From: 66-474 sp035249175
GTDB taxonomy: Bacteria > Pseudomonadota > Gammaproteobacteria > Xanthomonadales > Rhodanobacteraceae
DNA length: 64,000 bases
NCBI GenBank assembly: GCA_035249175.1
Contig: DATFGT010000127.1
Coordinates: 1-64,000 of the forward strand
Reading direction: 5' to 3'
The notes under the pieces are model-generated. The model saw only the letters and a list, made by a program, of their open reading frames with translations. It ran no database searches and was not told where the DNA came from. Both the position numbers and the translations under genes were made by a program. Shown in pieces: positions 1 to 9,037 of this stretch (its first letter is position 1; each line of letters starts with the position of its first letter).

Positions 1-1
1 C

Positions 2-478
2 TGGAAAGGCTTCCTCGATCGCTACGTCGATGAACTCGAACCGCCTTTCACCAAAGGTTTGGAAGCGACCGGCTGGAAGCTGGTGTACACCGACAAGGAA
101 AGCCCGTACGAAAAACAGTACGAGAGCCGGGACGAATCACCGCGCCACATCTTCAACTTCACGTATTCGATCGGCCTGACGCTGACGAAGGACGGCGGCA
201 TCAACGACGTGCGCTGGAACGGCCCCGCGTTCAAGGCCGGCATCGGTTCCGGGGGCGAAGTCGTGGCGGTGAACGGACAGGCCTGGAAGGCCGGCGTGTT
301 GAAGCAGGCGATCACCGCGGCCAAGGACTCGAAGCAGCCGATCGAGCTTTTGATCAAGTACCAGGGCGATTACACGACCGTGCCGGTGGATTACCACGGC
401 GGCTTGCAGTACCCGCATCTGGAACGGATCAAGGGCACGTCCGATTACCTGAGCCAGATCATCGCTCCACGCAAGTAA
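2..478 (+). CDS. M61 family aminopeptidase, C-terminal part (5' end outside window)
   Basis: This is the C-terminal 158 residues of an exported M61 (glycyl aminopeptidase) protein. The frame is open from base 2, so the gene begins before the window. The visible part is the PDZ-like tail (around GGEVVAVNGQAW) and a last segment that aligns closely with the end of the complete M61 protein downstream: both contain ERIKGT, DYLSQ and a YH-GGL or YH-DGL element. The catalytic HExxH region is off the edge. The next gene starts 52 bp downstream on the same strand, so this is a tandem paralogue pair. The tail peptide match makes the family assignment firm even without the active site. Confidence 0.85.
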   Translation, partial: WKGFLDRYVDELEPPFTKGLEATGWKLVYTDKESPYEKQYESRDESPRHIFNFTYSIGLTLTKDGGINDVRWNGPAFKAGIGSGGEVVAVNGQAWKAGVLKQAITAAKDSKQPIELLIKYQGDYTTVPVDYHGGLQYPHLERIKGTSDYLSQIIAPRK

Positions 479-530
479 ACCCTCGCACCCGCGGCCCGCG
501 CAGTCGCGCCGCCCTCGTTGGAGAAGCCGC

Positions 531-2492
531 ATGAAGACAACCGCCCTCGCAGCCGCCCCCTTGATCGCCCTTGCCTTCGCTGCGCTCGGTGTCGCGCCGT
601 TCGCAGCCGCCCAGCAGGCGCCCATCCACCTGACCGGCAGCAATCAGCCCGCGCCGCAGAACACGCCTTACCCCGGCACGCTGAAAATCCACGTCGATGC
701 GACCGACATTGGTCGGCGCATCTTCAACGTGCAGGAGACGATCCCGGTCAAGGCCGCTTCGTCCATTTACCTGCTGTATCCGGCATGGATCCCGGGCGAC
801 CACGAACCGTCCGGTCCGATCGACAAGGTCGCCGGCCTGATCATCAAGGCCAATGGCAAGACCATTCCGTGGCAGCGCGACAAATACAACGTGTACGCCT
901 TCCATGTGGACGTGCCCGCGGACGCGGACAGCTTGGACGTGCAGTTCCAGTTCCTGTCGGCCCAAGACCACGATCAGGGGTCGATCATCATGACCCCGGA
1001 AATGATGGATCTGTCATGGAACACGGTGTCGCTGTATCCGGCGGGCTATGACGCCAACCAGATCAAGACCATTCCCAGCGTGACGCTACCCAGCGGCTGG
1101 AAATTCGGCAGCGCGCTGGAAGTGGCGAGCACCGAAGGCAACACCGTCATCTTCAAACCGATCGACTACATGAACCTGGTCGACTCGCCGATCTACGCGG
1201 GCAAGTACTTCAAGCGGCTGGACATCAGCAGCAAGCATTCCCCACCGGTGCACATGGACATCGTGGCCGACGAACCCAAGGACCTCGAAGCCTCCGACGA
1301 CGCGGTGAAGGCGTTGAAGAACATCGTGGTGCAGATGGATCGCCTGTACGGCGCATTCCACTTCAACCACTACGATTTCCTGCTTTCGCTGTCGCACAAG
1401 ATGAGTGGCAAGGGTTTGGAACACCACCGCTCCAGCGAGGACGGGACCAGTCCCGATTTTTTCACCGAGTGGAACCTGACCACGCCGCATGACTTGCTCA
1501 CCCACGAGTTCAACCATTCGTGGGACGGCAAGTACCGGCGTCCGGCCGATCTTTCCACGCCCAATTTCGATGTGCCGATGGGCGACAGCCTGTTGTGGGT
1601 ATACGAGGGCCAGACGCAGTTCTGGGGCAACGTGGTGGCCGTCCGGGCGGGCTTGGAAAACAAAGACACGGGACTTGCGCTGCTGGCGCGTGTGGCCGCG
1701 ACTTATGACATGGATCGCCCCGGCTTCCGCACTTGGCGCAACATCCAGGACACCACCAACGACCCGGTAATCGCGCAGCGCGCGCCACTGCCGTGGCGCA
1801 ATTACCAGGGCAGCGAGGACTACTATTCCGCTGGCCAACTGATCTGGCTGGCGGTGGACGGCAAGATGCGCAGCTTGAGCCACAACAAGCATTCGCTGGA
1901 TGATTTCGCGCGCGCGTTTTTCGGCATCAATCCCGGCGCGTGGGACATCGACACCTATACCTTCCAGGATGTCGTCGCCGGCCTCGACAAGATCGTGCCG
2001 TACGACTGGGCAAGCTTCCTGCGCGAGCGCCTCGATGGTCACGGCAACCTTGCCGATGCGCTCAAGTCGGAAGGCTGGCAACTGGTCTACAAGAACGAGG
2101 AGTCCAAGGCCGCCAAGGCGGTGATGGCGAGTTTCCGCAAGCACTACCCCAAGTACGCGGGTGGCGCCGATTTCACCTGGTCGGTGGGTTTTTCGGGTTC
2201 CTCCAAGGGCGAACTGCGTGATGTGCGCTGGGACAGTCCTGCGTTCAAGGCCGGCCTTTCGCCCGGCATGACGATCGTGGCGGTCAACGGCACCGAGTTC
2301 AGTCCCGACGTGATGAAGCAGGCCGTCAAGGATGCGCAGGGCAATCAGCAACCGATCAAGCTGCTGGTCAAGGACTTCAACGAGTACAAGACCCTCGACA
2401 TCGACTACCACGACGGGCTGAAGTATCCCGACATCGAGCGCATCAAGGGCACGCCGGATTACCTGTCGCAGTTGTACGCGACGAAGAAATAG
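531..2492 (+). CDS. Exported M61 family metallo-aminopeptidase with PDZ domain
   Basis: 653 residues. M61 peptidases are zinc metallopeptidases that remove N-terminal residues (glycine or alanine in characterised members) in the periplasm or outside the cell. A signal peptide is visible at residues 1-27 (hydrophobic run, then FAAAQQ). The zinc motif HEFNHSWDG lies near residue 326, followed about 35 residues later by the glutamate ligand region WVYEGQTQFWG. A PDZ domain occupies roughly residues 540-625 (GMTIVAVNGTEF). Size matches the family. ATG start with GGAGAAGCC just upstream. The preceding gene is a paralogue with the same tail, so this is a tandem duplication; the two may differ in substrate preference. 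Confidence 0.93.
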   Translation: MKTTALAAAPLIALAFAALGVAPFAAAQQAPIHLTGSNQPAPQNTPYPGTLKIHVDATDIGRRIFNVQETIPVKAASSIYLLYPAWIPGDHEPSGPIDKVAGLIIKANGKTIPWQRDKYNVYAFHVDVPADADSLDVQFQFLSAQDHDQGSIIMTPEMMDLSWNTVSLYPAGYDANQIKTIPSVTLPSGWKFGSALEVASTEGNTVIFKPIDYMNLVDSPIYAGKYFKRLDISSKHSPPVHMDIVADEPKDLEASDDAVKALKNIVVQMDRLYGAFHFNHYDFLLSLSHKMSGKGLEHHRSSEDGTSPDFFTEWNLTTPHDLLTHEFNHSWDGKYRRPADLSTPNFDVPMGDSLLWVYEGQTQFWGNVVAVRAGLENKDTGLALLARVAATYDMDRPGFRTWRNIQDTTNDPVIAQRAPLPWRNYQGSEDYYSAGQLIWLAVDGKMRSLSHNKHSLDDFARAFFGINPGAWDIDTYTFQDVVAGLDKIVPYDWASFLRERLDGHGNLADALKSEGWQLVYKNEESKAAKAVMASFRKHYPKYAGGADFTWSVGFSGSSKGELRDVRWDSPAFKAGLSPGMTIVAVNGTEFSPDVMKQAVKDAQGNQQPIKLLVKDFNEYKTLDIDYHDGLKYPDIERIKGTPDYLSQLYATKK

Positions 2493-2623
2493 GCGTGGAA
2501 TCGCTCAGCCGGCGCCGTTCATCCCTTCAATGAAGGGCGGGGTGATGAGCGTCGTGTGCGCAGCGCGGAGAGGCCTGGTTCGACAGGCATCTCTGGAGGA
2601 GGCTGCCAAGCGGAGCGACTGCG

Positions 2624-5600
2624 TCAACGTACCGCCGCTGGCGACGAAGGTTTGGGATGTCCGTGGAGCTGCCGCAACGTCGCCCGCACCATGCGCTCCT
2701 CGTCCGGCGCAAGTGCTTGCGGTTGCGGCAGCGTGACTTCGCCAGCGACGAGGGTCGCGACCGGCAGGCCGTCGCGGTACACGATTCGCGAGCTCGCCAC
2801 GGAGGGCACCTTCGCGCCCGGCAACACGTTGCCGACGAGGTTCAGCGGATCGGCGCCGCTGATCATGATCAAGGCACCGTCGTGCTCGCGCTTGCGCACG
2901 CGGCGCAGTGCCTCGACGGCTTCCGGCAACGCGAACTGTTCGCCCACCATGCCCTCGACGAACCGGCCGCCGCGGATTTCGCCGCGCGCTTCCAGCCGTT
3001 GGTAGATCTTTCGCAATTCGCGCCACGGCGGCAGCCACCCGGCTTCGCGTTCCAGCAGTTTCCAGAACACCACACCCCAGCGGCGCAGCAGCACGCGGGC
3101 GATGTGTTCGACGTTTTCCACTCTCCCCTCGGGAGAGGCGGCGCGTGGCGCCGGGCGCGCAGCGTCGGGGTGAGGGTCCGTAATCGCGCCAACGCTTCGC
3201 GTAGCCGGACCCTCACCCGACCTTCGGGCACCCTCTCCCGGAGAAAGAGGGGGAAATCCGGCACGCCGGACCAGGCTCCAGCGCCCCGCATCCTCGATGC
3301 CGTTCAACATGTGTCGCGCGAGACGCCGCTGGCGCGGGTGCTTGCGCTTCGAGGCAGGTCGCAGCAGCGCACGCAGGCCGGCGAAGCTGTCCGCGCCGAT
3401 CATGCCCGCGCCGACCAGCTCGCCGAGCGAATCTTCCAGTTCCACTTTCAGCAAACGCGCGCCATCGGCGATTTCGCCGAAGAACGACGCGCCGTGTTGC
3501 GCGAGGAATTCGACGACGGCCTGCGCACGCGAAGACAGCGGCGGCGGTGCCGCGTTCGCTTGCGCGCCCACCGCGTTCCATGTCGGCAACTGCCTGCGCG
3601 GCAGCAGCACGATCGGCGACGCGCGCACCGGTGAGCCGCGTGTACCACCCGCGGCGGCGCGTAGCCGCGTCCACGCGATCCGCCCGGACCCGCACAAGGC
3701 ATCCAGCCATGCGATGTCATAGCCAGCCACCCGCGCGGGCAGCAGTTGCGATTCCCATGCGCCGGCTGGCGCCTCGAAACCTTCCATTTGCCCCAGCACC
3801 GCGGCCAACGCATCAGGGCCGCGCAATTTTGCATCGGGAGCAACGTGTTGCCAGTCGATGAGGAACCGCAGGAAATCGCGCGGCGCGACCGGTTCGATTT
3901 CACGCCGCAGGCGTTGCAGCGTGCGGCGATGGATGCGCGCCAGCAGATGGCGATCGCACCATTCCTCTTCATCCGCCCCCGGCGTGAAGCGGCCACGCAT
4001 CGCGCAGCCTTCGCGCTCCAGCGCGGCCAGTGCGATTGCAATGTCGCTGACAGTGAGGCCGAATGCCTCCGCCAATTCGTTGGCGCGGACCGGGCCCGTG
4101 CAAGCAAGTCGTGCACGCATGATTTCGACCAACGCGTCTTCCCGTGTCCACGTCTTCGAGGCAAATTCCGCGGGCGCTTCGATTGTCGGTTGCAAGCTTG
4201 CATCCGGATGCACCGCGTGCCACATCGGCAGCGATTCGGCAGCGACCCACAAAGGTGGCAAACTCAGCTTTTCCCTTTCCCCGCTTGCGGGGGAAGGTGC
4301 CGAAGGCGGATAGGGGGAATTCTCGCCGGACTCCCCCCACCCAGCGCTACGCGCTCGGCGCTTCGCGCCGCCTCCCCCGCGAGCGGGGGAGGGAGTCAAA
4401 GCTGCTGCGCGCTTGGCCTCGGCGAGTTCATCGAGCAACGCCTGCCATGTCGAACCACGCGCCAATTGGTCGCCGTTGACCGCACCCAGCGCCAGCAACG
4501 CCTCGTGCATCTCGTCCGCATCCCGCGGCGTGGGCCATGCCTCCTCGCGCACCGCGGCGATCGCGTCCGCATCCAGCTTGCCCAAGTCTTCCGCGCTTTG
4601 CGCATCGACAAAACCGCGCGATGCCACGGCCTGGGTGCGGCGCTCTTCCAGCGGGGCACCGTCGAGGAAGGCATACGGCCGCGCACCCAGCACTTCCGCG
4701 GCCAGTGACGACGGCGCGGTGAGATCGCGTGCCACGATACGTGCTTCGCCGGACTCAAGTTTCTTCAACAGCGCGATCAGGCCATCCAGGTCCATCGCGT
4801 CGTATAGGCAATCCTGCAGCGTCTGCGCGACCAGCGGGTGATCGGGAATCTTGCGTTCGCCCACAATGTTTTCGAGACAGGCGACCTGGTCGGGAAACAC
4901 CGTGGCCAGCAGGTCCTCCGATTTCATGCGCTGGATTTGCGGCGGTACCTTGGCACCGGCCGCGAAGCGTGGAAGCGCCAGCGCGGCACCGGCGTTCCAG
5001 CGGAAGCGCAGCGCGAACATCGGCGCATCCAGCAGCGCCTGCGTCAGCACATCGTGCACCGAATGGGAGTGCAGGTAACGCGCAACCTCGTCCAGCGGAA
5101 AACTGTGGCTGGTCGAAAGCGACAGCACGATCGCGTCTTCGGTGGCGGCGGCCTGCAGCTCGAAGTTGAAGCTGCGACAGAACCGTTTGCGCAGCGCCAG
5201 CCCCCACGCGCGATTAAGCCGGCTCCCGAACGGCGAATGGATGATCAACTGCATGCCGCCGGATTCGTCGAAGAAGCGTTCCATCGCCAGCGTCGTTTGC
5301 GTGGGCAGCAGGCCGAGTTCGGTGCGCGCGGCGGCGAGATAGTCGATCAGTTGCCGCGCGGCCGCTTCGCCGAGGCCGACTTCTTCGGCCAGCCAAGAGG
5401 TCGCGGCTTTGCTCCCCTCTCCCTCCGGGAGAGGGGCTGGGGGTGAGGGTTCGGGATCAGTCGATCGTCCGCTCTGTGCCGAACCCTCATCCGGCGCTTC
5501 GCGCCACCTTCTCCCGGAGGGAGAAGGGAGAGCAAGACGGTTAGCAACCTCGTCCCGCAACCGCGACACCGCGACCGACAACTCGTCGCTGCGGCCGGGC

Positions 5601-7282
5601 GCCTCGCCCAGCCAGAACGGAATCGAGGGCGGCGCGCCGGCCGCGTCTTCCACGCGCACGCGACCGCGTTCCACTTTGAGGATGCGATAGGACTGGTTGC
5701 CGAGCTGGAAGATGTCGCCGGCGATCGATTCGACCGCGAAGTCCTCGTTGACGCTGCCGACGCGCAAGGATTGCGGTTCCAGCACCACGTCGTAATCGGC
5801 GGTGTCCGGAATCGCGCCGCCCGAGGTGAGCGACGTCATCCGCGCGCCGCGCCGCGCGCGCAATTTGCCGTTGACGGCATCACGATGCAGGTACGCGGCG
5901 CGGGTGCCGCGGCGCGTGCTGTAGCCCTCGGCCAGCATCCGCAGGACGTCGGTGAAGGCTTCGCGCGTGAGCGTGCGATACGGATACGCGCGCCGGAACA
6001 TCTCGAACAATTCCGTCTCGTCGCGTTCGCCGCAGGCGACTTCCGCCACGATCTGTTGCGCCAGCACGTCCAGCGGCGCGGGCGGGATGTGCAATGTGTC
6101 GAGTTCGCCGCGGCGTACCGCGTCCAGCAATGCCGCGCATTCGACCAGGTCGTCGCGCGAAGTCGGGAACAGTCGCGCTTTGGAAATCCCCTCCACCGCA
6201 TGACCCGCGCGCCCGGCGCGTTGCAGGAATGCGGCGATCGAACGCGGCGACGAAAGCTGGCAAACCAGTTCGACCTCGCCGATGTCGATGCCGAGTTCCA
6301 GCGACGCCGTCGCGACCAGTGCGCGCAAGTGCCCCGATTTCAAGCGCCGTTCGGCGTCGAAACGTTTTTCCTTCGACAGGCTGCCGTGGTGCGCGGCCAC
6401 TGCATCCTTGCCGAGCCGTTCGGCGAGGTGGCGCGTCGCGCGTTCGACCGTCCGCCGGGTGTTGGCGAAGATCAGGGTGGTGCGGTGCTGTTCGATCAGC
6501 CCGGCGAGGCGGTCATACACCAGACCCCATGCGTCGTTGCTCATCACCGGTTGCAGCGGCACGTTGGTGAGTTCGATTGCGAGATCGCGCGCGCGCTGGT
6601 GGCCGGCGTCGATGATGGTGCATGCGGTATCGGCGGTGAGGAACCGCGCGACCGTTTCGATGGGCTTCTGCGTCGCCGACAACCCGATGCGCGTGCAACG
6701 GCGTCCGCACAACGCATCCAGCCGTTCCAGCGAAAGCGCGAGATGGCTGCCGCGCTTGCTCGACACCAGTGCATGGATTTCGTCCACGATCACCGTGCCC
6801 GTGGTCTGCAGCATGCGCCGGCCGGACTCCGAACCCAACAGGATGTACAACGACTCGGGCGTCGTCACCACGATGTGCGGCGGCCGCTTGCGCATCGCGT
6901 TGCGTTCGGCCTGCGGCGTGTCGCCGGTGCGCACCGCGGTGCGGATTTCGACATCGGGCGAACCCGTGCGTTCGAGTTCCGCCCGAATGCCTGCGATCGG
7001 CACTTCCAGGTTGATCCGCACGTCGTTGGACAGCGCCTTCAACGGCGACACGTACACGACGGACGTTTCATCGGCGAGCGTTCCCGCCATGCCCTCGTGG
7101 ACCAGCTCGTCGATCGCGGCCAGGAATGCGGCCAAGGTCTTGCCCGAACCGGTGGGCGCCGCGATCAGCACGTTCTCGCCGCGCCGGATCGCGGGCCATG
7201 CGTCGCGCTGCGCTTCGGTCGGCGCAGTGAACGTGGATTCGAACCAGGTGGAGACGGCGGGATGGAAGTTTTGCACGGGCAT
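2624..7282 (-). CDS. lhr: Large ATP-dependent helicase Lhr with three repeat-encoded inserts
   Basis: 1552 residues, a superfamily 2 DNA helicase of the Lhr type linked to DNA repair in other bacteria. Visible motifs: Walker A APTGSGKT (about residue 42), motif II DEIH (VIVDEIHALVSSKRG, about 167), motif III SATQ, and the motif V/VI region ATASLELGIDIG followed by QRAGRAGH. A long C-terminal half follows, as in Escherichia coli Lhr. Three segments (about residues 583-625, 962-1005 and 1344-1388) have a Pro/Ser/Gly/Arg-rich composition unlike the rest. They are encoded by palindromic intergenic-type repeats that keep the frame. ATG start. The gene lies 24 bp after recD on the same strand and probably shares its transcript. 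Confidence 0.93.
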   Translation of the reverse strand: MPVQNFHPAVSTWFESTFTAPTEAQRDAWPAIRRGENVLIAAPTGSGKTLAAFLAAIDELVHEGMAGTLADETSVVYVSPLKALSNDVRINLEVPIAGIRAELERTGSPDVEIRTAVRTGDTPQAERNAMRKRPPHIVVTTPESLYILLGSESGRRMLQTTGTVIVDEIHALVSSKRGSHLALSLERLDALCGRRCTRIGLSATQKPIETVARFLTADTACTIIDAGHQRARDLAIELTNVPLQPVMSNDAWGLVYDRLAGLIEQHRTTLIFANTRRTVERATRHLAERLGKDAVAAHHGSLSKEKRFDAERRLKSGHLRALVATASLELGIDIGEVELVCQLSSPRSIAAFLQRAGRAGHAVEGISKARLFPTSRDDLVECAALLDAVRRGELDTLHIPPAPLDVLAQQIVAEVACGERDETELFEMFRRAYPYRTLTREAFTDVLRMLAEGYSTRRGTRAAYLHRDAVNGKLRARRGARMTSLTSGGAIPDTADYDVVLEPQSLRVGSVNEDFAVESIAGDIFQLGNQSYRILKVERGRVRVEDAAGAPPSIPFWLGEAPGRSDELSVAVSRLRDEVANRLALPSPSGRRWREAPDEGSAQSGRSTDPEPSPPAPLPEGEGSKAATSWLAEEVGLGEAAARQLIDYLAAARTELGLLPTQTTLAMERFFDESGGMQLIIHSPFGSRLNRAWGLALRKRFCRSFNFELQAAATEDAIVLSLSTSHSFPLDEVARYLHSHSVHDVLTQALLDAPMFALRFRWNAGAALALPRFAAGAKVPPQIQRMKSEDLLATVFPDQVACLENIVGERKIPDHPLVAQTLQDCLYDAMDLDGLIALLKKLESGEARIVARDLTAPSSLAAEVLGARPYAFLDGAPLEERRTQAVASRGFVDAQSAEDLGKLDADAIAAVREEAWPTPRDADEMHEALLALGAVNGDQLARGSTWQALLDELAEAKRAAALTPSPARGGGGAKRRARSAGWGESGENSPYPPSAPSPASGEREKLSLPPLWVAAESLPMWHAVHPDASLQPTIEAPAEFASKTWTREDALVEIMRARLACTGPVRANELAEAFGLTVSDIAIALAALEREGCAMRGRFTPGADEEEWCDRHLLARIHRRTLQRLRREIEPVAPRDFLRFLIDWQHVAPDAKLRGPDALAAVLGQMEGFEAPAGAWESQLLPARVAGYDIAWLDALCGSGRIAWTRLRAAAGGTRGSPVRASPIVLLPRRQLPTWNAVGAQANAAPPPLSSRAQAVVEFLAQHGASFFGEIADGARLLKVELEDSLGELVGAGMIGADSFAGLRALLRPASKRKHPRQRRLARHMLNGIEDAGRWSLVRRAGFPPLSPGEGARRSGEGPATRSVGAITDPHPDAARPAPRAASPEGRVENVEHIARVLLRRWGVVFWKLLEREAGWLPPWRELRKIYQRLEARGEIRGGRFVEGMVGEQFALPEAVEALRRVRKREHDGALIMISGADPLNLVGNVLPGAKVPSVASSRIVYRDGLPVATLVAGEVTLPQPQALAPDEERMVRATLRQLHGHPKPSSPAAVR
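3121..3252. repeat. Palindromic repeat inserted in lhr (copy 1)
   Basis: About 130 bp. Inner arms GGGGTGAGGGTCCG (3167-3180) and CGGACCCTCACCC (3206-3218) form a long inverted repeat. The flanks carry smaller palindromes of the CTCCCxxCGGGAG type (CTCTCCCCTCGGGAGAGG at the left end). The element is read through in the lhr frame and adds about 44 residues. Arm sequences match copy 3 at 5412-5530, so it is a dispersed element and not native coding sequence. Confidence 0.8.
4270..4396. repeat. Palindromic repeat inserted in lhr (copy 2, different subtype)
   Basis: About 127 bp. The outer arms are TTTCCCCGCTTGCGGGGGAA at one end and CCTCCCCCGCGAGCGGGGGA at the other; the centre has an inverted GCGCTACGCGC and GGCGCTTCGCGCC. 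It is read in frame in lhr as a Ser/Pro/Gly/Arg-rich insert of about 43 residues. Arm sequence differs from copies 1 and 3, so this is a second subtype. Confidence 0.75.
5412..5530. repeat. Palindromic repeat inserted in lhr (copy 3)
   Basis: About 119 bp. Inner arms GGGTGAGGGTTCGG (5441-5454) and CCGAACCCTCATCC (5479-5492) pair. Each outer end is itself a hairpin (CCCTCTCCCTCCGGGAGAGG, and CTTCTCCCGGAGGGAGAAG). It is in frame in lhr as a linker of about 40 residues. It shares arms with copy 1. Confidence 0.8.
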
Positions 7283-7306
7283 GATGGTCAGACCGCGGGA
7301 TGCGCC

Positions 7307-9037
7307 TCAAGTGCCTGCCGCTTCACGCAACCGATCGGCGAGGCCGCTCATCCGAAAGGTGCGGTTCGCGATGCCGCGTTGCAAGGTTTCGGGCGTGGAA
7401 TACAACACGACGCCGGATCGGGCGCGGGTCACGCCGGTGTAGAGCAACTCGCGCGTGAGCACCGCGGAATCCGGCCCGGTCACCAGTGCCACGCGTTCGA
7501 ATTCCGAGCCTTGCGCCTTGTGCACGGTCAACGCGAAAGCGCCTTCATGCGGCGGCAGCACGGCCGGCGCGAATGCGCGCGGCGTGCCGTCGTTGGCCTC
7601 GAACCACACCTTCAGGCTGCCGTCGGCGTCGGGCCAGATCACGCCGGTGTCGCCGTTGAACAGCCCGAGCTCCGGACGATTGGCCGTGACCAGCACCAGC
7701 CGGCCGCGCCACCACGTTTCGTCGGCGCGGGTGCCGAGCAGCCGCTGCAGCCGCTGCCCGATCGCGCGATCCAGCGCGAGGCAGCCGGAGGCGCCGTGGC
7801 GCAGCGCCGTCAACACCCTGAACCCGCGCGCGGCGTGCAACGCGGAGGCATGATCGGGCGCATCGATGACTGGACGATACGCTTCGGCGGCGCTGTCGAT
7901 GAGCCGTGCCAGCCGTGCGTCTTCGACCAGCGCCACCTCGCCCGCATCGGCGAGCGTTCGCAGTGCGGCTTCGGCATCGCCCTGCGTGATCGACGTCGCC
8001 AGCGCGCCCAGCGTGGATTCGGCGCCGAAGCGATGGCTGCACGTCAGCGCGACGTGGCAGTTCCCCAACGCGTCGGCATTCGCCGCTTCGACCAGCGCGC
8101 CCAGCACGTTGCCGGCCTCGACCGCGGAAAGCTGGTCGGGATCGCCGAGCAGGATCAATCGGGCGGACTCCGGAACCGCCGCCACCAATTTCGCCATCAG
8201 CGGCAGGTCCACCATCGACACTTCGTCCACCACCACCATGTCGAAAGGCAACGGCGCGGCGCGATCGAAACGCGGCTGCGGGCACCACGGCGAAACGCCG
8301 AGCAAGCCGTGCACAGTTTGCGCGTCGTGCGGCAATTGCGCCGCGACCGCTTCCGGCAATTCGAGTTTCGCCAGCTGCGCGCGCAGTGATTCACCCAAGC
8401 GTGCCGCGGCCTTGCCGGTCGGTGCCGCCAGTGCGATCCGCAGGCGTTCGTCTTGCGCATGCGCCGCCTGCGCGAGCGCGGCGAGAAGGCGTGCCACGCC
8501 ATGGGTCTTGCCGGTACCGGGGCCGCCGGTGACCAGCGCGAACCGATGCGTGCGCGCGATTTCGATGGCGCGTTGCTGGTCGGGGTCGATGTCGCAATCC
8601 GGGGGCCGGGAGCCGGGGGCCGGGGACCCGTGCGTGACCGCCTGCGCGCGATCGGCCAGCGCGTGGGCGAGTTGTTGTTCGTGGTCGAAATAGCGGCGCA
8701 GGTACACGCGGCCCTGTGCGTCCAGCACCAGCGGTCGCGGGTCGCCAGCACCGCCGTTCGCATACACGGCGGTCGATCGGGAAAGGGCTTCGTACCAAGC
8801 TTCCACGCGCGGCAACGCCGGCGGCTTGCCTTCGCCATCCAGTGTGGCCAGCCACGTCGAGGCACGTGCCAGCTCCAGCGCGCTGTGGCCATCGGCGACC
8901 GCACGCGCGGCCAGCGCCGCGGCGAGCGCCACTTCCGGTGTCGAATCCGGAAATGCGCGCGTGATCCATTCACCCAGCGCAACGTCGGCGCGGCGCAAAA
9001 GCGTGGACTTCCGAAGCGCGGCGAGCGTGCTGTTCAT
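7307..9037 (-). CDS. recD: Exodeoxyribonuclease V alpha subunit RecD
   Basis: 576 residues. RecD is the 5'-3' helicase of RecBCD, which resects double-strand breaks for RecA. Visible: Walker A VTGGPGTGKTHG (about residue 170), Walker B VVVDEVSMVD (about 270), and the late helicase motif LTVHKAQGSEFERV (about 510). Its ATG overlaps the recB stop by 4 bp (ATGA), indicating translational coupling. Slightly shorter than the E. coli protein (608). Near residues 136-146 a GGGGGCCGGGAGCC-type repeat encodes the linker GSPAPGSRPPD just before the Walker A domain. lhr follows after 24 bp. Confidence 0.95.
   Translation of the reverse strand: MNSTLAALRKSTLLRRADVALGEWITRAFPDSTPEVALAAALAARAVADGHSALELARASTWLATLDGEGKPPALPRVEAWYEALSRSTAVYANGGAGDPRPLVLDAQGRVYLRRYFDHEQQLAHALADRAQAVTHGSPAPGSRPPDCDIDPDQQRAIEIARTHRFALVTGGPGTGKTHGVARLLAALAQAAHAQDERLRIALAAPTGKAAARLGESLRAQLAKLELPEAVAAQLPHDAQTVHGLLGVSPWCPQPRFDRAAPLPFDMVVVDEVSMVDLPLMAKLVAAVPESARLILLGDPDQLSAVEAGNVLGALVEAANADALGNCHVALTCSHRFGAESTLGALATSITQGDAEAALRTLADAGEVALVEDARLARLIDSAAEAYRPVIDAPDHASALHAARGFRVLTALRHGASGCLALDRAIGQRLQRLLGTRADETWWRGRLVLVTANRPELGLFNGDTGVIWPDADGSLKVWFEANDGTPRAFAPAVLPPHEGAFALTVHKAQGSEFERVALVTGPDSAVLTRELLYTGVTRARSGVVLYSTPETLQRGIANRTFRMSGLADRLREAAGT
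8598..8632. repeat. Short G/C tract repeat inside recD
   Basis: Two near-identical GGGGGCCGGG units in tandem (about 8600-8626) interrupt recD without changing frame. They encode a Gly/Pro/Ser/Arg linker between the N-terminal domain and the Walker A domain. Simple G/C tracts like this are prone to length change. Confidence 0.5.

Noticed and set aside
2523..2537. CCCTTCAATGAAGGG as a terminator after the M61 gene
   Set aside because: Only a 5-bp stem is realistic and there is no T-tract; too weak.
5771..8389. Open frame of 872 codons opposite lhr and recD
   Set aside because: It spans two well-supported genes on the other strand and has an Arg/Gln/Ala-rich sequence without domains, which is typical of antisense frames in high-GC DNA.
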